Shown here: positions 1 through 6,736 of the stretch, in pieces | How positions within the stretch are numbered: the first letter of the stretch is position 1 | How the letters are laid out: the number at the start of each line of letters is the position of its first letter | Origin: Egicoccus halophilus | GTDB lineage: Bacteria; Actinomycetota; Nitriliruptoria; Nitriliruptorales; Nitriliruptoraceae | Length of the DNA: 64,000 nucleotides | Direction of reading: 5' to 3' | Assembly: GCF_004300825.1 (NCBI RefSeq) | Contig: NZ_CP036250.1 | Coordinates: 3,731,001-3,795,000 of the forward strand | Program-made: the position numbers and the translations under genes | Notes under the pieces: generated by a model | Databases searched by the model: none | What the model was told of the DNA's origin: nothing | Seen by the model: only the letters and a program-made list of their open reading frames with translations

Positions 1-1
1 G

Positions 2-367
2 GGGTTCCTGCCGGCGCTGCCGCTGCTGGTGGTCGCCGCGATCCGCCACGACCGGCGGGCGAGTGTCCCCGCGGCGTTCCTCGCGGCGCAGTACCTGCCG
101 TGGCTGGTCGTGGCGCGACCGGTGTTCGCCTTCTACGCCGCGCCGCTGGTGCCCTACCTGGCGATCGGCATCGCCCTGGTCGCCGACCGGCTCGACCGGC
201 CCGCACCCGACGGCCCGCCGCGTGGTGGTCGGACGGGATCGGTGCTGCTCGCCGTCGTGATGCTGGCGGCCGCCGCCCTGTTCGTCTACTTCGCCCCCGT
301 CTGGTACGGCATCCCGCTGCCCGACGACGCCATCCGGGCCCGTTGGTGGTTCGACGGCTGGGTGTGA
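2..367 (+). CDS. Membrane glycosyltransferase, C-terminal part (protein O-mannosyltransferase-like), 5' end outside window
   Basis: The open frame runs in from the left edge and ends at TGA 365-367, so only about the last 121 residues are visible. They show hydrophobic segments (LPALPLLVVAAI, YLPWLVVARPVFAFYAAPLV, SVLLAVVMLAAAALFVYFAP). The end, with YGIPL, ARWWFDGW and aromatic residues, resembles the C-terminus of actinobacterial GT39 protein O-mannosyltransferases, which move mannose from polyprenyl-phosphate-mannose to exported proteins at the outer membrane face. The catalytic N-terminal Asp/Glu loop is not in the window, so the family call rests on the C-terminal pattern alone. Another polyprenyl-sugar-dependent GT-C transferase is possible. 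Confidence 0.6.
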   Translation, partial: GFLPALPLLVVAAIRHDRRASVPAAFLAAQYLPWLVVARPVFAFYAAPLVPYLAIGIALVADRLDRPAPDGPPRGGRTGSVLLAVVMLAAAALFVYFAPVWYGIPLPDDAIRARWWFDGWV

Positions 368-445
368 GGGCCGGCGGCCGACCGTCGCGTGGCTGCAGCG
401 GAGCGGCAGCAGGGCCGGATCCCGGCGCTCGACGACGGGAGCGCG

Positions 446-451
446 TAGGCT
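446..451 (+). promoter_or_regulatory. -10 box TAGGCT of a leaderless-type promoter
   Basis: TAGGCT lies exactly 7 nt before the GTG at 459. An actinobacterial -10 hexamer at this distance places the transcript start at or next to the start codon. The same spacing recurs before four other genes in this window. No clear -35 box is visible. Confidence 0.5.
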
Positions 452-458
452 CCCGCCC

Positions 459-752
459 GTGAAGCGCACCCTGCTCTCCGGCACGCGCCTCGTGGCCGAC
501 ACGGTCCTGGGCCATCTCTTGCTGGTCGCCGGCCTGGTGATGCTGGCGACTCCGGGGCCGGGACTGGTCACCGTCGTCGCCGGACTGGCGGTACTCGGGC
601 GACACTACCGCTGGGCGTCACGCCTGCGAACGATCGTGCTTCGCCGCATCCGGGACGCCGGGACGGCGGTGCGGGCGCGGATGGGGCGTCGCCGGGCGGA
701 CGGACACGTGGTGCCCGTCGAGGAACCCCACGTGGACCGCGACGCGGCCTGA
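459..752 (+). CDS. Small PGPGW-family transmembrane protein
   Basis: This 97-residue protein has two hydrophobic stretches (DTVLGHLLLVAGLVMLATPG and LVTVVAGLAVLG) around a central TPGPGLVTVVAGLAVLGRHY. That is the signature of the PGPGW family of small actinobacterial and proteobacterial membrane proteins of unknown role. The tail is basic and then acidic (RRRADGH, EEPHVDRD) and probably cytosolic. The start is GTG 459: there is no Shine-Dalgarno sequence, but TAGGCT sits 7 nt upstream, so the mRNA is probably leaderless. Its function is not known. The neighbours (mannosyltransferase, EAL protein) do not define a pathway. Confidence 0.75.
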   Translation: MKRTLLSGTRLVADTVLGHLLLVAGLVMLATPGPGLVTVVAGLAVLGRHYRWASRLRTIVLRRIRDAGTAVRARMGRRRADGHVVPVEEPHVDRDAA

Positions 753-833
753 CGCGCGGTGGGGTCCGACGCGTTCCCTGAGCCCGGGCGTTCGTCCCGG
801 CACCGCCCGGTTTTCGGTCCGGCCCGGACGGAC

Positions 834-839
834 TAGTCT
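834..839 (+). promoter_or_regulatory. -10 box TAGTCT upstream of the EAL gene
   Basis: TAGTCT matches the TANNNT -10 form seen repeatedly in this window. A start near 846 would give a leader of about 90 nt before GTG 935. No operator is evident. Confidence 0.35.
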
Positions 840-934
840 CCCAGCGTCCGCAACGCGGGAGACGGACCACGACCGGCTCGGACGACGATCGACGGACGCC
901 GACCGGCCCGGCGCTGCCGAGCCGGTCGCCGTCC

Positions 935-2566
935 GTGCTGGAGACGGCGGCCGACCAGCGCGCCTCCACGCGCGCCGTCGCACTCGCCGCCACGGTCGCG
1001 CTCGTCGCGCACCTGGCCGCCTGGCTCCGGCTCGAGTCCGGCGCCACGACGAGCCTGTTGGCCGTCCCCGTCGTCTACACGCTCGCGGTCGTCGCCGCCC
1101 TGCTGCTCGCCCACCTGCTCGCCGGTCGCGCCCGCATCGTCGCCAACGACGCCCACCGGTGGCTCTCGGCCGGCTTCCTGGTGACCGGCGGGCTCGTGCT
1201 CGCCCAGGGCATCGCGGTCGCTGCGGCCGTCCGGGGTCCCGTGGTGACCCCGATCGACGGGGCCGTCGGCCTCTACCTGCTCTCCCAGGCGGCGATGCCC
1301 GTCTTCGTCGCCGGCGCCCTGGTCGTCCCCCGACGTGCACGTTGGCGGTGGGGCGTCGCGGCCGGCTTCGCCCTCGCGCTCGTGGTCGCCGTCCGTGCGC
1401 CCGCACCGCTGGACCTGCCGCGCCTGGTCGACCCGGCAGGATCGGTCACCCCGCTGGTGCCGGGGCTGCTGGCCGGGCTGTTGCTGGCACAGGTCGCTGC
1501 CCTGGCCGGCTGGCTGTGGCGGACGGGCGCCCGCGCGAGCCGGACCGAACTGTGGATCGGCGTGGGGCTGCTGTTGATGGTCCTCGACCTGGCCGTGGCG
1601 ATGGGCAGCAGCCGACTGCCCGAGGCCGCGTGGTGGTCGTGGGCGGTGTTGCGCATCGCCCAGTTCGCGGTCCCGGCCGTCGGTCTGCTGGCCGACGACC
1701 GGCGCCTGTTGCGACTGCTGCATCACCACGAGGGCCGCCTCGAGGAGCAGTTCGGGGAGGAGTTGCGCCCGACCGCCCCGTCGGCGGCGGCCGTACCGTC
1801 GCTCGGTCGTGACCGTCTCGTCGACATCCTCGGCGCGCAGCGGTTCTCCCCCGTCTTCCAGCCGATCTGGTCGCTGACGACCGGTGAGGTCGTCGCGCTC
1901 GAGGCGCTCGTCCGGTTCGACTTCGATCCCGCGGCACCGCCCGACCGGGTCCTGGCCGGCGCCGGGCGACTCGGCCTGCGCGTCGAGTTGGAACTGTCGG
2001 TCACCGCGCGTGCCCTGGCCACGGCCGCCGGGCTCGCCGCACCGATCGAGGTGTCGGTCAACGTCTCCCCCGACACGGTGGTCGACGACCGGTTCGCCGC
2101 CCTGGTCGAGGACCATCCGCGGCTCATCGTCGAGGTGACCGAGCACGACGTGGTCGAGGACTACGGCCGGCTGCGCGAAGCGCTGGAGGGGCTGCGGGCC
2201 GGCGGGTGCCGTATCGCGATCGACGATGCAGGGGCGGGGTTCTCGACCCTGCGTCACATCGTGCGGCTGGAACCGGACCTGATCAAGCTCGACCGGAGCC
2301 TGACCCGGGACGTCGACGCCGACCCGATGCGTCGCGCGCTGGCGCGCTGCCTGGTCGACTTCGCCGACGAGACCGGCACGGTGCTCGTCGCCGAGGGGGT
2401 GGAGCGCATCGACGAGCTGCTGGCCTTGCAGGAACTGGGCGCCCACGCCGTCCAGGGCTACCTGCTCGGCCGGCCGGTGCCGCTGTCCGACGCCGCTCCC
2501 GCCGGTGACACGCTCCCGGCCGCCGTGCGGGCGGCCCTGCATCCGCATCCGGTCGGTCGGAGCTGA
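935..2566 (+). CDS. Membrane-anchored EAL-domain c-di-GMP phosphodiesterase
   Basis: This 543-residue protein has an N-terminal half (about 15-265) of seven to nine hydrophobic helices acting as an integral membrane sensor. A short linker leads to a C-terminal EAL domain (about 290-535). Catalytic features look complete: EALVRF at about 323, the Asn in VNVSPDT, the Glu in VEVTEHD, the paired Asp in IDDAGAGFS, Lys in DLIKLD, Glu in VAEGVE and the closing QGYLLGRPV. It should therefore hydrolyse c-di-GMP to pGpG. There is no GGDEF domain. The loop reads DDAGAGFSTL instead of the common DDFGTGYSSL, a conservative change. The input sensed by the membrane part is unknown. GTG 935 is the first start after the putative promoter; no strong Shine-Dalgarno sequence is visible. 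Confidence 0.85.
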   Translation: MLETAADQRASTRAVALAATVALVAHLAAWLRLESGATTSLLAVPVVYTLAVVAALLLAHLLAGRARIVANDAHRWLSAGFLVTGGLVLAQGIAVAAAVRGPVVTPIDGAVGLYLLSQAAMPVFVAGALVVPRRARWRWGVAAGFALALVVAVRAPAPLDLPRLVDPAGSVTPLVPGLLAGLLLAQVAALAGWLWRTGARASRTELWIGVGLLLMVLDLAVAMGSSRLPEAAWWSWAVLRIAQFAVPAVGLLADDRRLLRLLHHHEGRLEEQFGEELRPTAPSAAAVPSLGRDRLVDILGAQRFSPVFQPIWSLTTGEVVALEALVRFDFDPAAPPDRVLAGAGRLGLRVELELSVTARALATAAGLAAPIEVSVNVSPDTVVDDRFAALVEDHPRLIVEVTEHDVVEDYGRLREALEGLRAGGCRIAIDDAGAGFSTLRHIVRLEPDLIKLDRSLTRDVDADPMRRALARCLVDFADETGTVLVAEGVERIDELLALQELGAHAVQGYLLGRPVPLSDAAPAGDTLPAAVRAALHPHPVGRS

Positions 2567-2718
2567 TCCGGAGGTCGTCCGTCCGACCGTACGCGCCGGT
2601 GACGAGCGGACCCGCGGCACGGAAGAGTGTCCCTGGACGGACGTCGCTGCTGCCCGCTCTCCGGTGCGTCGTCCCGCGCCTCCCCCCCGCACCGCACCCT
2701 GCACGAGGAGTCCGTCGC

Positions 2719-2907
2719 ATGAGCGATGCCCGCCGCCCCGAAGGTCGCGAGCACGAACCGGCGCCGCCGGAACAGGACCTTCCGCAGCAGGAGCTCGAGC
2801 GCAGCGAACGCGACGCCGGGGGCGACGCTCCCGCCGCCGGCACGACCGAGGAACGCGAGGCGGTCGCCGAGGACGCCGACGAGCTGTTCGGCGGGGACGG
2901 GGACTGA
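2719..2907 (+). CDS. Small acidic hypothetical protein
   Basis: This 62-residue, highly charged protein (many Glu, Asp and Arg; a C-terminal AEDADELFGGDGD) has no membrane segment or recognisable motif. The start ATG 2719 is chosen because CGAGGAG lies 8 nt upstream. It is followed 2 nt later by the next ORF, so the two are probably co-translated. The composition suggests a disordered, salt-adapted cytosolic protein. Function unknown. Confidence 0.55.
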   Translation: MSDARRPEGREHEPAPPEQDLPQQELERSERDAGGDAPAAGTTEEREAVAEDADELFGGDGD

Positions 2908-2909
2908 CG

Positions 2910-3149
2910 ATGCCAGCCGCCGAACCCACCGGGATCGGGCCGGACCGGGCCCTGGTCGAGACGCTGGCCGACGGCCGCGCCGTGCTGCTCGTCGGCCCCG
3001 GACGTACGCCGTTGCACCTGGGCGCCGACGAGCTCCCCGACGACGCCGTCGAGGGCACCTGGGTCGTGCTCGACACCCAGTGCGTTCCCCCGCTGGTCCT
3101 CTCCGTCGACCGCGAGCTGACCGACGCCGGACCGTCGACCGCGACCTGA
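2910..3149 (+). CDS. DUF3006-like small protein
   Basis: This 79-residue protein matches the layout of DUF3006 domains: a short beta strand reporting 'DGRAVLLVG', then an LPDDAVEGTWVVL stretch corresponding to the usual LP-x-(A/D)-x-EGD-x-(V/L) block. In other bacteria DUF3006 proteins are small, cytosolic, of unknown function and often beside exported beta-lactamase-like hydrolases; no such gene is present here. The ATG lies 2 nt after the stop of the preceding small ORF. A weak hairpin follows at 3156-3177. Confidence 0.5.
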   Translation: MPAAEPTGIGPDRALVETLADGRAVLLVGPGRTPLHLGADELPDDAVEGTWVVLDTQCVPPLVLSVDRELTDAGPSTAT

Positions 3150-3155
3150 CCACGC

Positions 3156-3177
3156 CCGTGCGGGCGCCCTCGCACGG
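3156..3177. terminator. Weak hairpin between convergent genes
   Basis: CCGTGCG and CGCACGG form a 7-bp stem with an 8-nt loop. It sits between the converging ends at 3149 and 3222, has no T tract, and could terminate either strand. Confidence 0.35.
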
Positions 3178-3221
3178 ACCACGGCCGTGCGCGCCGTCGC
3201 ACGGAGCGGGCACGTCGCTAC

Positions 3222-6002
3222 TCAGTCGGTCAGCCGACGGCGTCGGGCGAGCTCGGCCCCGAGCGTGGCCAGTCCCAGCAGCGCGACCGCGAGGGCCGGG
3301 GCGGTGACCGGCGTGGCCGGCGCGGTGGCGAACACGAACCGCAGGTCCCCGTCCTCGTCCCCGTCGGCCGCCAGCAACGACGCCTCGTCCGCCCGCTCGT
3401 CGAGGGCGTCGAGCACGGCGAGGTCGCGCTGGGCCTCGACGTTGTCGTCGTCGAGCTGGTCGACCAGCTGCGCGAGCCCCTCGTCGGCCACCTGTTCGAG
3501 GCCGTCCACCAGCGCGTCGGCGCCGTCGGCGAGCTCACCGATCCCGGCCAGGGCCTGGTCGAAACCGTCGGTGAGCTCCTCGAGCTCGTCGAAGCCGAGG
3601 TCGTCGAGGAACGCGTCGGCGTCGAGGTCGACGGCGTCGAGCAGCCCTGCGCCGTCGGGCAGCTCCACGGCCTCGAGCAGCTCGGCCGGGTCGGGCGCCG
3701 CCTCGTCCAGCAGGCCCTCCAGGTCGAGGTCGAGATCCTCGAGCAGCGCGTCGAGGTCCGGCAGGGCGAGCGCGTCGAGCGCCGCGAGGTCGTCGAGGTC
3801 GAGCGTGTCGAGCAGGGCCTCGAGGTCCGGCGTGGGCAGTCCCCCGAGCAGCGCGGCGAGGTCGAGGTCGAGGTCGAGCCGGTCGAGCAGGTCGGCCAGG
3901 CCCAACTCGGCCAGGCCCAGCTCGGCCGGGCCCAGCGCGCTCAGGCCCAGGTCGCCCACCTGCACGCCCGCGAGCGCGTCGGCGAGGGCGGTCTCCACGC
4001 GCGCCGCCACCGGAGCGAGGTCCACGGTCCGGCCGCGTAGCGCCGCCAGCAGCAGGTCCTCGAGCGGCGCGCGTCCGTCGACCTGCTCGGCGAACGCGGC
4101 CAACTCCTCGGCCAGGACGGCCACTCCGGCGCGGAGCTCGGACAGGCCGGCGCGGAGCTCGTCGGGGTCGGGCAGGGCCGGCAGGGCCGCCGGGTCGGCG
4201 AGTCGTTCGGACAGCCCGCCGGTGCGCTCGGCCACCTCGCCGACGACTCGCGCGGCCTTCACCAGGTGGACGGCGACCGCGTCGGCGACCTGCTCACGCA
4301 CCTCCTCGGCGTCGTCGAGGGAGACCAGTGCGCGCTCGATCGCGGCGACGACCCCGTCGAGCCCGTCGGCGTGCTCCTCCGGCAGGTGCTCGCGGGCGGC
4401 ACGCGCGGTGGCCAGCGCATGGTCGAGGTGTCCACGAGCGGCGTCCAACGCGTCGGTCAGCAGCTGCCACGGCAGGTCGGGGTCGGCCAGCTCCCCCGCG
4501 AGTTCGTGCAGCGCGGTGGCGAGTTCTCCGGCGAGGGCCGCGAGGGCCGCACGGTCGACGACCGGTGCGTGCGCGGGCGGCGGTTCGAGCGCGTCGACGT
4601 GCGCCACGAGGGAGTCGACGACGGCCAGCAACCCGGTGAGCTCGGTCACCAGCCGGTCGACGTCGAGCTCGACGTCGGGCAGGTCGACGTCGAGCTCGTC
4701 GAGCAGCAACGTCGCCAACGTGGCCAGATCGAACGCGAGGTCGTCGACCTCCAGGAGCTGGCGCAGCAACAGGACGAGGTCCAGATCGTCGAAGAGGGTC
4801 GCGAGCGGCACCTCGCCGACCTCGTCGAGCAGGCCCTGCGCCAGCGCGGCGAGGTCGACGTCCTCGAGCGCCCCGTCCAGAGCGTCGCCGGCCACCCCGG
4901 CCAGCAGGGCCTCGAGGTCCGCCGCGTCGAGTCGGCCGACGACGTCCGCGAGGACGTCGTCGAGCAGGGTCGCCGGGTCGGGCAGGTCCGCACCGAGGTC
5001 GGGGTCGCCGAGCAGGTCCTGCAGGTCGAGCCCGGCGAGCAACGCGTCGGTGTCGAAGGCGTCGTCGAACAGCGTCTCGAGATCCACCGCGTCGTCGAGC
5101 AGTGCCTGCGGGTCGATCTCGTCGGCGAGGCCGGCCAGCGCCTGGTCGATCGCCGCCTGCGGGGCGAGGTCGTCGAACCCGTCCGCCGCCTGGGCGAACT
5201 CCTCGGCCAGCGTGTCGAGACCTCCGGCGAACTCCTGCGCGCCACCGGCGATGCCGGTCACGGCGTCCACGAGCGCCGACGCGAGCACGGCCGCGACGGC
5301 GTCGAGGGTCGCCCGCTCGGTGAGCAGCGCTCCGGCCGCGTCGAGGACGGCCGCCTCGGCCGACGACACCGGCGTGGCCTCGACCGCGAGCACCGGCGGC
5401 GGACCCCCGTCGAGTTCGGCGTCGACACGCAGGTCGGCGCGCTGCGTCCCGAACGGCGGGAACAGCGACGCACTCCACGTCACCTCGGTGCCGCCGCCGA
5501 GCGCCGCGCTGCGCCGCGCACCCGACGCGTGCACCCGGGTCCAGGCCGGATCGAGGGTGACCGACACCTCGGCGTGCAGCGGGACGACCACGTCCAGCGT
5601 CTCGCGCTGCTCACCGTCGACGCTGGCATAGACGATCTCGCGCGGCGCGGCGGTGAGATTGCGCAAGCGCACGTACATGCTCACGGGCCCGCGGTGACTG
5701 CGCAGGTCGGCGGCCGTCAGCGGGGCACCGTCGGCCACGTAGCGGACCTCGACGGTCAGCGGCAGCTCGTCGGTCGGGAGGTCGACCGTGCGGTCGTCGA
5801 CCCCACCCGGCGCCCCGACGCCCTCCCGGCGGGTGTGGGCCGTGGCCCGCTGCGGCGTGCCCATCTCGTTGAGCTCCACCTCCACCGTCCGCAGCACCTG
5901 CCGCTCGATCGGCTCGGTTGCCAGCACCCCGGGGCCTGCTGCCGACGCCAGCAGGACCGCGGCCAGCGGGATCGTGGCGAACGCCGCCCGCGTCCGCCGC
6001 AT
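3222..6002 (-). CDS. Secreted, C-terminally anchored Leu/Asp-repeat helical protein
   Basis: This 926-residue protein starts at ATG 6002, whose A is also the last base of the upstream gene's TGA (TGATG coupling). It has a signal peptide (MRRTRAAFATIPLAAVLLASAAG), a beta-rich N-terminal domain (about 30-220), then very long helical regions. Two zones (about 300-455 and 690-805) are built almost only of Leu, Asp and Ala in units such as DLDALLEDLDL and DLEALLDTLDL. The stretch at about 815-880 (ELADGADALVDGLEQVADEG) resembles the coiled repeats of YhgE/Pip-type exported proteins. A last hydrophobic helix (about 900-920) and RRRR tail anchor it, so most of the chain is outside the cell. I do not recognise a family for the whole. 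It stands beside and divergent to an MMPL exporter, suggesting an envelope-transport or surface-layer role, which is inference. Confidence 0.7.
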   Translation of the reverse strand: MRRTRAAFATIPLAAVLLASAAGPGVLATEPIERQVLRTVEVELNEMGTPQRATAHTRREGVGAPGGVDDRTVDLPTDELPLTVEVRYVADGAPLTAADLRSHRGPVSMYVRLRNLTAAPREIVYASVDGEQRETLDVVVPLHAEVSVTLDPAWTRVHASGARRSAALGGGTEVTWSASLFPPFGTQRADLRVDAELDGGPPPVLAVEATPVSSAEAAVLDAAGALLTERATLDAVAAVLASALVDAVTGIAGGAQEFAGGLDTLAEEFAQAADGFDDLAPQAAIDQALAGLADEIDPQALLDDAVDLETLFDDAFDTDALLAGLDLQDLLGDPDLGADLPDPATLLDDVLADVVGRLDAADLEALLAGVAGDALDGALEDVDLAALAQGLLDEVGEVPLATLFDDLDLVLLLRQLLEVDDLAFDLATLATLLLDELDVDLPDVELDVDRLVTELTGLLAVVDSLVAHVDALEPPPAHAPVVDRAALAALAGELATALHELAGELADPDLPWQLLTDALDAARGHLDHALATARAAREHLPEEHADGLDGVVAAIERALVSLDDAEEVREQVADAVAVHLVKAARVVGEVAERTGGLSERLADPAALPALPDPDELRAGLSELRAGVAVLAEELAAFAEQVDGRAPLEDLLLAALRGRTVDLAPVAARVETALADALAGVQVGDLGLSALGPAELGLAELGLADLLDRLDLDLDLAALLGGLPTPDLEALLDTLDLDDLAALDALALPDLDALLEDLDLDLEGLLDEAAPDPAELLEAVELPDGAGLLDAVDLDADAFLDDLGFDELEELTDGFDQALAGIGELADGADALVDGLEQVADEGLAQLVDQLDDDNVEAQRDLAVLDALDERADEASLLAADGDEDGDLRFVFATAPATPVTAPALAVALLGLATLGAELARRRRLTD

Positions 6003-6595
6003 CACGCGCCGTCCGTCGCGTCGTCGTCGGGCGATGCGCCGGGACGACCCGTCCCCCGCACCGGGGCGTCGCGCCCCGCGACCACGGCCTCGCCCAGCAC
6101 CGCCGGGCCCGCCCCACCCAGTACGACCGCCGCGGCCGACAACACCGACGGCAGGTCGGGGGACCGGCCGTCGGTGAGCACCAGCACCACCACGCCACCG
6201 AGCGGCACCGTCCAGCCCGCGACCCACCCCTCGGAGGTCACCGGGCCGAGCAGGGCGCCCCCGCTGAGCACCGCCAGGATCAGCAGCGCCGGGACGACGG
6301 CCGGGGGCGAGAGCCAGCCCAGCGCCGCCAGCACCAGCAACGTCGCGCCCCCGCCCAGCGCGGCGCCGACCAACCGGCGCAGCGCCGGACCCGGCGTCCC
6401 CAGGCCCAACGCGGCACCGACCGCGACCGCCGACAGCGGCGCGATCCCGGTGGCCACCAACGCCGCACCGATGCCGACCACCAGCACGGCCGGGAGCAGC
6501 ACGGCCTCGACGTCCGGTCCGCCCGGCCGCTCGGGCCCGCGCCACGACCGGACGTCAGTGGTGGCGGCCGTCGGCACGCTCGGTTCCTCGGTCAT
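6002..6595 (-). CDS. Polytopic membrane protein of unknown function
   Basis: This 197-residue protein has about five or six hydrophobic helices (for example LLPAVLVVGIGAALVATGIA, ATLLVLAALGWL, VVPALLILAVLSGGALLG, WTVPLGGVVVLVL) and a short charged C-terminal tail. No catalytic motif is visible and I do not recognise the family. ATG 6595 begins MTEEPSVPT. Its TGA shares a base with the start of the downstream surface-protein gene, so the two products are almost certainly made together. CACGCT lies 7 nt before the ATG, a degenerate version of the leaderless -10 arrangement. It faces the MMPL gene across 141 nt. Confidence 0.65.
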   Translation of the reverse strand: MTEEPSVPTAATTDVRSWRGPERPGGPDVEAVLLPAVLVVGIGAALVATGIAPLSAVAVGAALGLGTPGPALRRLVGAALGGGATLLVLAALGWLSPPAVVPALLILAVLSGGALLGPVTSEGWVAGWTVPLGGVVVLVLTDGRSPDLPSVLSAAAVVLGGAGPAVLGEAVVAGRDAPVRGTGRPGASPDDDATDGA

Positions 6596-6736
6596 GCTGT
6601 CCAGCGTGCCAGGCCGGCCCCTGCGCTGGCCGGTGGCCAACGTGTCCGGACGCCCACGCGACGGGGAGGTCCGGCGTCCCTTCTCCGTCGGTTGCCGGGT
6701 CGTGCCGCGACCGGCACGCCGGACCGAGAGGAGCGC

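Noticed and set aside
3550-5300. Dense GTCGAGGTCGAG-like repeats that suggest a tandem DNA repeat
   Set aside because: They are codon-level repetition of Leu-Asp-Leu helices in one reading frame, with no constant unit length or spacers.
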